Below are positions 1-8,616 of a stretch of 19,521 nt of DNA, one piece after another. Numbering within the stretch: the first letter of the stretch is position 1; each line of letters starts with the position of its first letter. The stretch is from Paludibacter sp. (GTDB lineage: Bacteria; Bacteroidota; Bacteroidia; Bacteroidales; Paludibacteraceae). The stretch spans positions 1-19,521 of the forward strand of contig JAQTOL010000008.1 of NCBI GenBank assembly GCA_028748945.1. The letters run 5' to 3'. The position numbers were made by a program, and so were the translations under genes. The notes beneath the pieces were generated by a model. That model was not told the DNA's origin. It made no database searches and was given only the letters and a program-made list of their open reading frames with translations.

Positions 1-23
1 TTATCATTGCGTTTATTTTTCAA

Positions 24-3000
24 TTACTTTATTAATACAAGCTTTTTAGTTGACAAATAATTTTCTTCCTGTAACTGATAGTAATACATTCCACTTGTCA
101 GCCCTTTTGCATTAAATATTGTGCTATAATTGCCTGGCTGTTTTATTTCGTCAATAATAGTCATGATTTCTTTTCCCTGCAAATCAAAAACCTTCAGGCT
201 AACCTTACCTGTCTTGGCAATAAAGTAACTAATTTGAGTTGTCAGTTGGAATGGATTTGGGAAATTTTGCCCAAGCAATGAACCGGAAGATTGATTATCA
301 ATTACTTCTCCAAGGGCATTTGGAGTGTTAGTTGTATAAACCAGTTTTGCTCTTGTGATTGTATTTTTAATATCATTTAAATTATCACCGGCAAAAATTG
401 CAAATGCAAAGTTTCTTGACACTCCATTCGCTAGACTATAAGGTCCGGTATTTAATTGACAACGATATTCATCTACAGTAGTTGGATCTTGAGCAAACGT
501 TGTAAGAGGCTTTACCGTTCGGATGTAATTGGAATCAACATTAAATATTGCTTCACCACTAACGATACTATTTAAAGGAGCAAATCCATAATAATTGGGA
601 TTAGTTGCGCCATCGGATTCGTACATATAAATAGTTTGCAAATTCTGGTCATAACCTCCTAAATTATGATTATAAATACCAATATCGAAATCAGCGGTCA
701 GTTGTGCAAATAAATCATCAATTGTAAATCCAGAAGTGTTTGTAACCTGATATTCAATAATTGCATATTTATCATCTCCGGCAATTGAACTACTATGAAT
801 AGTTTCATTAATATTTACTCCTATTCGATTAGCTTCCCAACTATCGTTAAATGACGTTTTTATAGCATTAAATCCGGGGAAACGACTGGTTGTTGAGCTA
901 AATCCTTCATTTGGACAAAATGTAGGATAAGAATATATTCCACCAGCAAATGCATTATTATTACGATCGACTAAACTAAATTCTCCTGAATAAAGTCCAT
1001 TCAGTGATTTATAAAAAAGACCTTTCCCATAATTTCCAAATGCACCTAATTTTCCACGATTACTAACATCCACTTTAAGTTGATTTTGTACTGGCTCAAT
1101 TGTTTCTGAATCTATATAAAAATCATTAAAAAAACTGCCACTACTATTTGAAACTTTTGTAGAAAGCTTGACTCCATAGTATTGATCTGCCTGAGGTGTC
1201 CAAAATATTGAATCTACGACCATTGTTAGACCTGTTGGTTTTTCAACAATATTGATGGAAGGCGCAGGCCATCCATTTACGAAAATTTTAGCGGCATATT
1301 TTTCACCGGTAATTGCGTAACTATTTGAATAACTAATTTCTGTTGTTGGTATAATAACCTCAGAACCTTCAGGAAAGTCGATCAATTTTGCATTAAACTG
1401 AACAGGCATATCATTGTGATTTGTTGTTTTATCTACAGTGACAGTAGCCCCATTACTTGCAATATACTCTTCTTCCATTGGCCAATATCCAACTAATCCC
1501 GTTTCATTACCTACCAATGTTTGATTCATTGAAGATTGAATTTCACTTTGTGTTCTGACAACATTCCAAAGCCGGACTTCATCAATTAAGCCTTTGAAGA
1601 AGCCATAAGTTACCCCTCCAATATATAAACCAACAGAACCGGTTCCCATTGAGACACTAAGCGGTAATTGATTAGCCAGAACACCGTTTATATAAAGTTT
1701 GACATTTGTTCCATCATATGTACCTGTAACATGAGTCCATTGACCGATTTTGACCAATGCAGTATCTTCAACAAAAACCTCATAACCGGAAAATGAGGGA
1801 TGAATTCCATCTGTTATAGAAACACCTATTCTGGGTTGGTGTGAAAAAGGAGCACTTCCAATTATTGACAATTGAAATGTTTGAAAAGGTTCTATGCTAA
1901 CTCCGTTATTGCAAGGTCGCATAATAATAGTTCTACTATCGCTTGGTAGAGGTAAATCCATAGGATAAATCCATGCCTCTAATGTAATGGAATTTCCTGA
2001 AATTTGATATCCGGACGGATTTGCTGATGGATTTAATGGATTATTATCAAGTACACGTATTCGATCCTGATTTCCATCTAATATTACCGACATAGAGTTT
2101 GGTAACTTAAATGGTATACTTAAATCGACAACCCAAATGCCATTGGAAACAGTTCCCAAAAAGACTTTTGAACCAATTTTTTGAATACTATTGACAACTA
2201 TACCTTTTTGCCAGTCGTTTGGATTATGAGTAATTGTCCAATTTAAACCTCCATTTTTGCTCTGATATAAACCTGCATTTGTTGCTAATAACCAAACATT
2301 ATTCCCAATATATTTAATACAATTTGCAATATAATTTTGAGGAAGACCCGATGTATTTATTTCGGACCATTGATTAAAAGAAATATTGTACACATACAGT
2401 TTGTCTACATTTCCCATCATTTGATCCCGTACCGCAAATAATGCCCGATTATTTGGGGAGTCAAAATCCATCATTGCATCTGCTTTATCACCATTCTCAT
2501 TATAGACTCTTTTTATTAATAGATTATCATTTACATTAGTAATAATAGTGGAAAAACTCATCCCAAAACTATTTGCCTTATAAATATTGTTGAAATCTTC
2601 ATTGTTATTATTAGTAGATCCATAAAAAGCAAATAAACAATTTTTTGGTCCTTTTAAGAAAAGTGGGTTGTTACTGTTTTGGTTATTTGGCTTTACCCAC
2701 GATTTCCCAAAAGTTGATGAAACGATAAGGGCAAAATTCGAATTTATTGTGTCAAAATAATTTATAAATAATAATGAATCACATTTCCCGGCGAAGGTAT
2801 ATTCTTTCCCATTATTGTATGGTGAAGGTATTGGGCATGATTTCCAGGATACTCCATTATTTGTCGATTTATATAGCGCAACATCCTCTGAAAAAGGATC
2901 AGGTCTTAAAAAAGAGAAAAGAGTATCACTGACCTGAGTTAATTGATTAATAAAGTAGGCTATGCCTCCACCGAAATCAGGTATTCCTTCATTGGCTTGG

Positions 3001-4115
3001 GTCCAGTTTAATCCTGAATTACTGGTAATTATCAACCCTCTGCTTCCTCTGTTATAGAGAAGAGAATTTCCCGAGCGGGTAAGACAACCTGCAAAAGTTG
3101 CAATGTATTGGTTCGAACTTAAACTCCAGCTATCTCCACCATTTGAAGTAATTAAAACTCCTTCGTAAAGATCGTTTCCAATAAATTTATTCGTTCCTGC
3201 TTCTATTATATTTTCAATCATGGCTAAAGAGACTCCCGTAGAAGCCAATTCAGTAAAAGTTCCACCCTGATCAACAGACTTATACATTTTCATAGGAGTG
3301 GCTGATGGCATTGCAGAGAAGAATACAGCATTGTCAGTAACCGAAAGATTCATTATCTGATAATCAGCAGGGATCTTTCCTGTAATAATATCAGTCCATA
3401 TTTGTGAAGTAAAATTGTATTTATATATTACACCATTATTTCTGAAATACAAGTTTCCCGTTGCATCTCCTTCAAGCTCTCCATCTCCATTAGAAAAATC
3501 AGATGAATTAAGTCCGCTAGCAGCAATCGGAATCATTGTATCTCCATCACTGGTATAATAAAGATTGTTTCCTAACTTAAGATAGAGTTTATTTTGGCTG
3601 AAAGAATATAACTCGCAATTTCCGCCTTGCCAGTTATTTGTCCAAAGAACAGCTTTTGGAGACCAAGTATTTCCATCCAGAGATGCATACAATTTACCCT
3701 CGCCAGTTGACCAATCATTGGCAACAACATATAAATAATTTGATAGTTTACCCATAGTCCATGGAGACCATGAACTGAAAGTAAGTGGAGTCCAGCTTGT
3801 TCCATCATTACTGCTTTTATAAATACCTGAACCATTACTGGAATTTGACATGGCATAAAAATCAGTTCCGATATTAACAATCTGATTGCAATTTACTGAA
3901 TATGGATTAAATGTTTGAGTTACATTTGTCCAATTTTGACCCTGATCGGTAGTTTTGAATATTCCACCATCATTTGCGACTAATAAACAATTAGCATTTT
4001 GAGCATGTGCTTTAATTCTTCCACCTAACATTAAAGCGTCATTTATTTGGCTTACCTGACCTTGTAAAATTAAGCTTACAAAAAAAACAACAAATAACAA
4101 ATAGTATTTTTTCAT
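24..4115 (-). CDS. Large secreted T9SS protein: Asp-box propeller, LamG domain and sorting domain
   Basis: This 1363-residue protein is probably exported by Sec and then moved across the outer membrane by the type IX system to the surface or medium. Residues 1-19 form a signal peptide (MKKYYLLFVVFFVSLILQG). Residues about 35-665 contain many Asp-box/BNR-like motifs (SNDGTSW, SLDGNTW, TSNGGDSW, TSNSGLNW, STNNGVSW, SKNGGLNW), the pattern of sialidase- or Vps10-like propellers. Residues about 675-885 look like a LamG/concanavalin-type domain (LEAWIYP, GQWTHVTGTYDG, KLYINGV, GLIDEVRLWN, GLVGYWPMEE). An Ig-like stretch and an unassigned region follow. The last 85 residues are a type A sorting domain (GQNFPNPF, then KVSLKVFDLQGKE and TSGMYYYQL, ending KKLVLIK). 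No enzyme active site is evident, so adhesion or glycan binding is inferred. It is monocistronic as seen here, with no clear promoter in the upstream gap. Confidence 0.88.
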   Translation of the reverse strand: MKKYYLLFVVFFVSLILQGQVSQINDALMLGGRIKAHAQNANCLLVANDGGIFKTTDQGQNWTNVTQTFNPYSVNCNQIVNIGTDFYAMSNSSNGSGIYKSSNDGTSWTPLTFSSWSPWTMGKLSNYLYVVANDWSTGEGKLYASLDGNTWSPKAVLWTNNWQGGNCELYSFSQNKLYLKLGNNLYYTSDGDTMIPIAASGLNSSDFSNGDGELEGDATGNLYFRNNGVIYKYNFTSQIWTDIITGKIPADYQIMNLSVTDNAVFFSAMPSATPMKMYKSVDQGGTFTELASTGVSLAMIENIIEAGTNKFIGNDLYEGVLITSNGGDSWSLSSNQYIATFAGCLTRSGNSLLYNRGSRGLIITSNSGLNWTQANEGIPDFGGGIAYFINQLTQVSDTLFSFLRPDPFSEDVALYKSTNNGVSWKSCPIPSPYNNGKEYTFAGKCDSLLFINYFDTINSNFALIVSSTFGKSWVKPNNQNSNNPLFLKGPKNCLFAFYGSTNNNNEDFNNIYKANSFGMSFSTIITNVNDNLLIKRVYNENGDKADAMMDFDSPNNRALFAVRDQMMGNVDKLYVYNISFNQWSEINTSGLPQNYIANCIKYIGNNVWLLATNAGLYQSKNGGLNWTITHNPNDWQKGIVVNSIQKIGSKVFLGTVSNGIWVVDLSIPFKLPNSMSVILDGNQDRIRVLDNNPLNPSANPSGYQISGNSITLEAWIYPMDLPLPSDSRTIIMRPCNNGVSIEPFQTFQLSIIGSAPFSHQPRIGVSITDGIHPSFSGYEVFVEDTALVKIGQWTHVTGTYDGTNVKLYINGVLANQLPLSVSMGTGSVGLYIGGVTYGFFKGLIDEVRLWNVVRTQSEIQSSMNQTLVGNETGLVGYWPMEEEYIASNGATVTVDKTTNHNDMPVQFNAKLIDFPEGSEVIIPTTEISYSNSYAITGEKYAAKIFVNGWPAPSINIVEKPTGLTMVVDSIFWTPQADQYYGVKLSTKVSNSSGSFFNDFYIDSETIEPVQNQLKVDVSNRGKLGAFGNYGKGLFYKSLNGLYSGEFSLVDRNNNAFAGGIYSYPTFCPNEGFSSTTSRFPGFNAIKTSFNDSWEANRIGVNINETIHSSSIAGDDKYAIIEYQVTNTSGFTIDDLFAQLTADFDIGIYNHNLGGYDQNLQTIYMYESDGATNPNYYGFAPLNSIVSGEAIFNVDSNYIRTVKPLTTFAQDPTTVDEYRCQLNTGPYSLANGVSRNFAFAIFAGDNLNDIKNTITRAKLVYTTNTPNALGEVIDNQSSGSLLGQNFPNPFQLTTQISYFIAKTGKVSLKVFDLQGKEIMTIIDEIKQPGNYSTIFNAKGLTSGMYYYQLQEENYLSTKKLVLIK

Positions 4116-4603
4116 TACAAATTTGTCAGTGTTTATCGTGCTGACTCCGCACTTTCAAAAATTTATATTATAATTGCTATATAATTTAAAATCAATGAAT
4201 ATATTAAATGTAAGTGGAAAAAATAAGCCATACAAATATGAGGATATTATTTTGTCCGATTTACATGTATTTAGTTAAATATATATTTTTTTCATAGAAA
4301 TAATTATTTATCTGTTATCATTAAAAAAGAAGTCATTTGAAAAATAAAATATGAATGTAAAAAGATTTGCATTCAATTCCGTAAACATTTCATTTTTAAA
4401 ACTATAGTTTGTCAATTATCTATTATATTGTAATTTTCATTAACTGAACCTTTATACGTAGAGTTTATTGTCAGTATTTCTGAATTACAATATTAGTAGG
4501 ATGGAATATTATATTAATCTCTTATTTATCAAATAAATAACAAGCTGACAAATTAAATTATGATAAAACAATTATAAATGCTTGCCAATTCAAATAAAAG
4601 CAT
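4116..4603. other. A+T-rich intergenic region without a gene
   Basis: This spacer lies between the start of the large secreted protein gene and the tRNA promoter. It is very A+T rich, with stops in all frames. I see no convincing ORF, RNA gene or repeat. Its left end must hold the leader of the minus-strand gene, but I found no good match to the Bacteroidota promoter consensus there. Confidence 0.6.
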
Positions 4604-4611
4604 TACTTTTG
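4582..4611 (+). promoter_or_regulatory. Promoter of the tRNA-fMet gene
   Basis: TTG at 4582-4584 and TACTTTTG at 4604-4611 are separated by 19 bp. This matches the primary sigma factor consensus of Bacteroidota (TTTG at -33, TAnnTTTG at -7). The -7 box ends 14 bp before the first tRNA base, which suits a tRNA transcript with a very short leader. Confidence 0.75.
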
Positions 4612-4625
4612 CAGTCACAAAATAT

Positions 4626-4697
<72 letters not shown>

Positions 4698-4705
4698 CTA
4701 AATAA

Positions 4706-4738
4706 AGAATTCGTGATTAATTTCATGAGTTCTTTTTT
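4706..4738 (+). terminator. Rho-independent terminator after tRNA-fMet
   Basis: An 11-bp stem (4706-4716 with 4723-4733, including two G-U pairs) and a 6-nt loop are followed by a T run ending at 4738. It starts 9 bp after the tRNA and should end its transcript. Confidence 0.7.
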
Positions 4739-4754
4739 CATTAATCAGATGCCT

Positions 4755-5004
4755 ATGTTTAATGTGTAGGTACTTTACTGTGAAAGTTAAAGGAAAATAA
4801 ATATTGGATTTACTTCTGATATTCAGAATCGTTTAATTGCTCATACTCATCCAGATAATAAAGGTTGGACAAAAAAATCAACCATTGAAGATTATTTATC
4901 AGGAAATATATGAAAATAATTCCGAAGCTTTGACAAGAGAAAAGCAACTCAAATCAGCTAAAGAAAGGGAATTTATTAAAACTTTTATTCCCGGGAATGA
5001 ATAA
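4755..5004 (+). pseudogene. Decayed GIY-YIG endonuclease gene next to the tRNA
   Basis: Translation from ATG 4755 gives MFNV*VLYCES*RKINIG, then FTSDIQNRLIAHTHPDNKG, then WTKK. This is the N-terminal half of a small URI-type GIY-YIG nuclease: VLY is the GIY strand, IGFTSD the YIG strand and its loop, and NRL carries the catalytic-helix arginine. A TAG replaces the tyrosine expected in the first motif, and a TAA interrupts shortly after. The frame ends at 4908-4914. The family's C-terminal half continues one frame over from 4909 (YENNSEALTREKQLKSAKER then EFIKTFIPGNE) and stops at 5004. Two stops, a frameshift and a probable short deletion make it non-functional. Such nucleases are common near tRNA genes in Bacteroidota, and this one lies between the tRNA and a copy of its 3' end. 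Confidence 0.8.
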
Positions 5005-5017
5005 ACGTGAGCTCATA

Positions 5018-5033
5018 TCCGCCAGTTGGCGGA
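5018..5033. repeat. Short perfect palindrome (TCCGCC-AGTT-GGCGGA)
   Basis: A 6-bp G+C-rich stem with a 4-nt loop sits in otherwise A+T-rich DNA between the broken nuclease gene and the tRNA-end copy. It resembles small palindromic units found scattered in Bacteroidota genomes. There is no T run, so it is not an obvious terminator. Confidence 0.6.
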
Positions 5034-5039
5034 CGTTAA

Positions 5040-5062
5040 TCGAGTCGAGCCTCAGCAACTAA
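5040..5062 (+). repeat. Partial copy of the tRNA-fMet 3' end (att-like direct repeat)
   Basis: These 23 bases match 4679-4701 (T loop, 3' T strand, 3' acceptor strand and the following CTAA) with one mismatch, C at 4693 versus A at 5054. The two copies lie 361 bp apart in the same orientation and flank the broken GIY-YIG gene. This is the arrangement left when an element inserts at a tRNA 3' end and recreates it. No integrase remains in between. Confidence 0.75.
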
Positions 5063-5156
5063 GAAAAGCAGTTCAAAAGAAATACCCTTTTTTTGTAATT
5101 CAGTGCATTTCAAGAATTGTATGCTGTATTTTTTATGTTTATAATGAAAAAAATGC

Positions 5157-5164
5157 TATATTTG
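5157..5164 (+). promoter_or_regulatory. Likely -7 box for secDF
   Basis: TATATTTG matches TAnnTTTG exactly and lies 56 bp upstream of the SecDF start codon. The -33 region (about 5131-5137) is T-rich but has no clean TTTG, so the promoter is incomplete by sequence. Confidence 0.45.
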
Positions 5165-5220
5165 CAGCTCGTAAAAAAAACCGAAATAATTTAATGTCTT
5201 ATTTTAAATAAAAATTTTCC

Positions 5221-8200
5221 ATGCAAAACAAAGGACTTATCAGACTTTTTGCAATAGCACTTACCTTAGTGTGTTTATTTTACCTATCATTTACTGTTGT
5301 TACAAGCACATACAACAAGCAGGCTAAGGAATATGCTTCCGGAGACAAAATGAAGGAATTTAACTATTTAGATTCTATATCAAGCGAAAAAGTATGGTTG
5401 GGTTACACCCTGAAAGAATGCCGCGAAAAAGAAATTAACCTTGGTCTCGACCTGAAAGGTGGTATGAATGTGACTATGGAAGTATCGGTTGCAGATATAC
5501 TCCGGTCATTGTCTGATTTCAATCAGAATCCGACTTTCAATCAGGCTGTGAACAACGCTGTTGAACTTCAAAAAACAAACAGTCAACGCAATTTTGTGGA
5601 TTTGTTTGTAGAGTCTTATACCAAACTTGACCCACAAGCTAAGTTGGCAACAATCTTTAGTACATTCGAACTTAAAGATAAAATTTTACTGACTACGTCA
5701 AATGCTGATGTTGTAAAAGTTCTAAAAACCGAAGTTGATGGTGCAATTAGTAATTCATTCAATGTATTACGTCAGCGTATAGACAGATTCGGTGTTGTGC
5801 AACCTAATATTCAAAAATTAGGGAATGGTCGTATCTTAATTGAACTTCCGGGCGTAAAAGAACCCGAACGTGTTCGTAAATTGCTACAGGGATCTGCTAA
5901 TCTGGAGTTTTGGGAAACCTATGATTTAAGTGAGATTTATAACAATTTAGTTCAGGCTAATTCGGTGTTAGCTACAATGCAGTCTGCTGAAGGATCGAAA
6001 ACCGGCGTTAAAACCGATTCTACTAAAACCAAAGTAACTGAATTAAAAGAGACAGCAAAACCCCAAAGCAGCGTTGATAGTTTAAAGGCTGCATTAGGGA
6101 AGAAAGTTGAATCAACTGTTGACTCAACAAAAATGTTGGAGAAGAACCGGAAGGAAAATCCTTTATTTGCAGTGCTTCAGGTTGATCCAAGAGGTGGACG
6201 TGGTCCGGTTGTAGGTTTGGCTCAAAGTAAAGATACAGCTTTGGTAAATTCATATTTCGCAACTAAACAGGTAAAAGAAGTTTTACCCCGTGATTTAGGT
6301 CTGAGATGGTCGGTTAAAGCATTGGATACCAAGGGTGAGATTTACCAGTTAATTGCGATTAAAATAACCAATCGCGATGGACGCGCTCCATTGGGTGGAG
6401 ATGTAATTACCGATGCCCGTGCTGACTTTAGTCAGACTTCAGCTTATGCGAATGTAAGTATGACAATGAATCAGGAAGGTTCTAAAATATGGGCCCGAAT
6501 GACTAAAGATAATATTGGAAAATCCATAGCCATTGTATTGGACGGATACGTTTATTCATTTCCAACAGTAAATACCGAGATTTCAGGAGGTAGCTCACAA
6601 ATTACGGGTAATTTCACCGTTGAAGAGGCAAAGGATTTGGCGAATACATTAAAATCGGGTAAAATGCCGGCTCCTGCCCATATTATGCAGGAAGATATTG
6701 TTGGACCTTCATTGGGACAAGAAGCAATTAATAACGGACTTATATCCTTTATCATTGCATTTATGCTGGTTTTAGCCTATATGATTTTCTATTATGGTTT
6801 TATCCCGGGTCTTATTGCCGACATAGCTTTATTTGCCAACGTTTTCTTCCTGTTGGGTATTCTTGCTTCATTCGCTTCCGTTTTGACTTTACCGGGTATT
6901 GCGGGTATTGTTCTTACTATGGGTATGGCGGTGGATGCCAATGTGCTTATTTATGAACGTATTCGGGAGGAAATGCGGGGCGGTAAAAACATGAGGGCAG
7001 CTATCAAAGAAGGTTTCCAACATGCTTTAACTGCAATTATTGACTCAAACGTCACCACCCTGTTGACAGGTATTGTTTTGGTAATTTTCGGTCAGGGACC
7101 AATAAAAGGTTTCGGTATAACATTAAGTTTCGGTATTATAACCACATTTATAACAGCAGTATTTCTTACCCGTTACATGGTTGAAACCTATGCTGCCCGT
7201 CCGGATGCAAAAGAACTTCCTTTCCATACCAAAATATCGGAACACTGGCTTCAGAATACGAAAATTGATTTTATGAAGATACGTAAATACATGTATGTCT
7301 TATCGGCAGCGTTGTTTATCGTAAGTTTTATTTCGTTTGCTACCCGTGGATTTAGTCTGGGAATTGACTTTACCGGTGGTCGGAATTATATTGTAAGTTT
7401 CGATAAACCTGTAAAAACCGAGCAGGTGAAATCACTTTTAAAAGGAGCTTTTGAGGGTGATGTACCTCAGGTAATTACTATTGGAAGTGATAATCAGGTT
7501 CGTATTTCTACAAAATATAAAATCAGCGACAATAGTTCAAATATAGATGATGAGATTGAATCGAAATTATATACCGGTTTGAAACCATTATTAAATCAAA
7601 GTGTTACTGAAAAACAATTCAAGATTGAAAATATTAAGAGCTCATCCAAAGTTGGACCAACCATAGCCGATGACATTAAAACTTCCGCTATTTGGGCGGT
7701 GCTTATGGCTATTCTCGGTATTGGATTATACATCTTAATTCGTTTCCGCGAGTGGGGTTACACGCTTGGAGCTGTCATTTCATTAGCTCATGATGTGGTT
7801 ATTACCATGGGTGTTTTCTCATTATTGTGGGGTTTACTTCCCTTCTCTATGGAAATTGATCAATCGTTTATAGCGGCTATTCTGACGGTACTTGGATATT
7901 CTATCAATGATACGGTTATCAACTACGACCGTATTCGTGAAAATGTATCACTCTATCCAAAGCGCGACAGGGTTTCAATTATCAATGATTCTGTAAACCA
8001 AATGTTAGGACGAACTTTCAGTACAACTTTCACTGTAATTATAACGTTGTTAGCGATGTTTATTTTTGGTGGTGATTCTATTCGCGGCTTTATCTTCGCT
8101 ATGTTGTTTGGTATCTTTATCGGTACTTATTCGTCTGTATTTATTGCTTCCCCGGTAACAGTGGAAATGGATAAATTGGTAAAAAGCAGAAGACTGAAAA

Positions 8201-8226
8201 AAATGGCTACAATCACAAAAAAATAA
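5221..8226 (+). CDS. secDF: Fused protein translocase subunit SecD-SecF
   Basis: This 1001-residue inner-membrane protein assists the SecYEG channel, using the proton gradient to pull exported proteins through on the periplasmic side. SecD comes first: transmembrane helix 1 at about residues 7-28, the conserved GLDLKGGMN motif near 75, a large periplasmic P1 region, and a C-terminal helix bundle with GMAVDANVLIYERIREEM around 568-585 (D572). SecF begins near 685, with GIDFTGGRNYIV near 713 and YSINDTVINYDRIRENV near 893. Residues about 235-320 hold a charged Ser/Thr/Lys-rich insertion in P1. Fusion of SecD and SecF is typical of Bacteroidota and the length is normal. The gene is monocistronic, with a -7 box upstream and a terminator 35 bp downstream. 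It plausibly serves export of T9SS cargo like the two neighbours. Confidence 0.97.
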   Translation: MQNKGLIRLFAIALTLVCLFYLSFTVVTSTYNKQAKEYASGDKMKEFNYLDSISSEKVWLGYTLKECREKEINLGLDLKGGMNVTMEVSVADILRSLSDFNQNPTFNQAVNNAVELQKTNSQRNFVDLFVESYTKLDPQAKLATIFSTFELKDKILLTTSNADVVKVLKTEVDGAISNSFNVLRQRIDRFGVVQPNIQKLGNGRILIELPGVKEPERVRKLLQGSANLEFWETYDLSEIYNNLVQANSVLATMQSAEGSKTGVKTDSTKTKVTELKETAKPQSSVDSLKAALGKKVESTVDSTKMLEKNRKENPLFAVLQVDPRGGRGPVVGLAQSKDTALVNSYFATKQVKEVLPRDLGLRWSVKALDTKGEIYQLIAIKITNRDGRAPLGGDVITDARADFSQTSAYANVSMTMNQEGSKIWARMTKDNIGKSIAIVLDGYVYSFPTVNTEISGGSSQITGNFTVEEAKDLANTLKSGKMPAPAHIMQEDIVGPSLGQEAINNGLISFIIAFMLVLAYMIFYYGFIPGLIADIALFANVFFLLGILASFASVLTLPGIAGIVLTMGMAVDANVLIYERIREEMRGGKNMRAAIKEGFQHALTAIIDSNVTTLLTGIVLVIFGQGPIKGFGITLSFGIITTFITAVFLTRYMVETYAARPDAKELPFHTKISEHWLQNTKIDFMKIRKYMYVLSAALFIVSFISFATRGFSLGIDFTGGRNYIVSFDKPVKTEQVKSLLKGAFEGDVPQVITIGSDNQVRISTKYKISDNSSNIDDEIESKLYTGLKPLLNQSVTEKQFKIENIKSSSKVGPTIADDIKTSAIWAVLMAILGIGLYILIRFREWGYTLGAVISLAHDVVITMGVFSLLWGLLPFSMEIDQSFIAAILTVLGYSINDTVINYDRIRENVSLYPKRDRVSIINDSVNQMLGRTFSTTFTVIITLLAMFIFGGDSIRGFIFAMLFGIFIGTYSSVFIASPVTVEMDKLVKSRRLKKMATITKK

Positions 8227-8261
8227 TTCACTGATATATTTGTTTTTTAAAAGCCCGAAAG

Positions 8262-8298
8262 AGCCTTGCCGAGAAATTGGTAAGGCTTTTTCCTTTTA
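8262..8298 (+). terminator. Rho-independent terminator of secDF
   Basis: A 9-bp stem (8262-8270 with 8279-8287, one G-U pair) and an 8-nt loop are followed by TTTTTCCTTTT. It is 35 bp after the secDF stop. Confidence 0.8.
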
Positions 8299-8566
8299 AT
8301 ACAGGATGTTGAATACTTTGCTGAAATACTTGATAAACAAGTCCGAATTTCCACCTGCAATAATGACCGGGCAGAATAATAAAGGTTTTATTTTTAAATG
8401 CGGCATGTGAGTGAATCCTCTTTTGAGATAAGAACGGTGGAGGTGATGCCTGAATCATTCCTGATTGAACTGACTGGACTCAGTAAACGATTCTTTAAAA
8501 CGGGAAAGGTTTGAACCGGAAGTTTTTTTTGAATAATGACATATGAAATTGGTTCTGCATGTTGAA
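8299..8566 (+). other. Gap between two terminators; possible remnant of a short coding region
   Basis: No intact gene is evident. Two short overlapping plus-strand ORFs occur: 8306-8410 (34 codons, ending KGFIFKCGM) and 8398-8514 (38 codons, including RTVEVMPESFLIELTGLSKR). They are in different frames, and read together they look like one short protein piece with a frameshift. I do not recognise a family, so this may be a decayed gene end or chance. Confidence 0.25.
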
Positions 8567-8567
8567 C

Positions 8568-8600
8568 AAAAAAAAAGCTGTCATACGACAGCCTTTTTTT
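8568..8600. terminator. Bidirectional hairpin terminator after the T9SS gene
   Basis: A perfect 6-bp stem (8577-8582 with 8587-8592, loop ATAC) has an A run at 8568-8576 on one side and a T run at 8594-8600 on the other. It can end transcription in either direction. Its main role is probably for the minus-strand gene that stops at 8617. Confidence 0.75.
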
Positions 8601-8616
8601 GTTCCACATACTATTA

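Noticed and set aside
4164..4185. Third copy of the CAGCA dyad upstream of the large T9SS gene
   Set aside because: The similarity is limited to A+T-rich bases around GCAAT and is not better than expected by chance.
5026..5211. 61-codon plus-strand ORF after the tRNA-end copy
   Set aside because: It runs through the palindrome, the tRNA-end copy and the secDF promoter; its sequence is explained by those parts and resembles no protein.
8228..8458. 76-codon minus-strand ORF downstream of secDF
   Set aside because: It reads through the secDF terminator hairpin and has no recognisable features.
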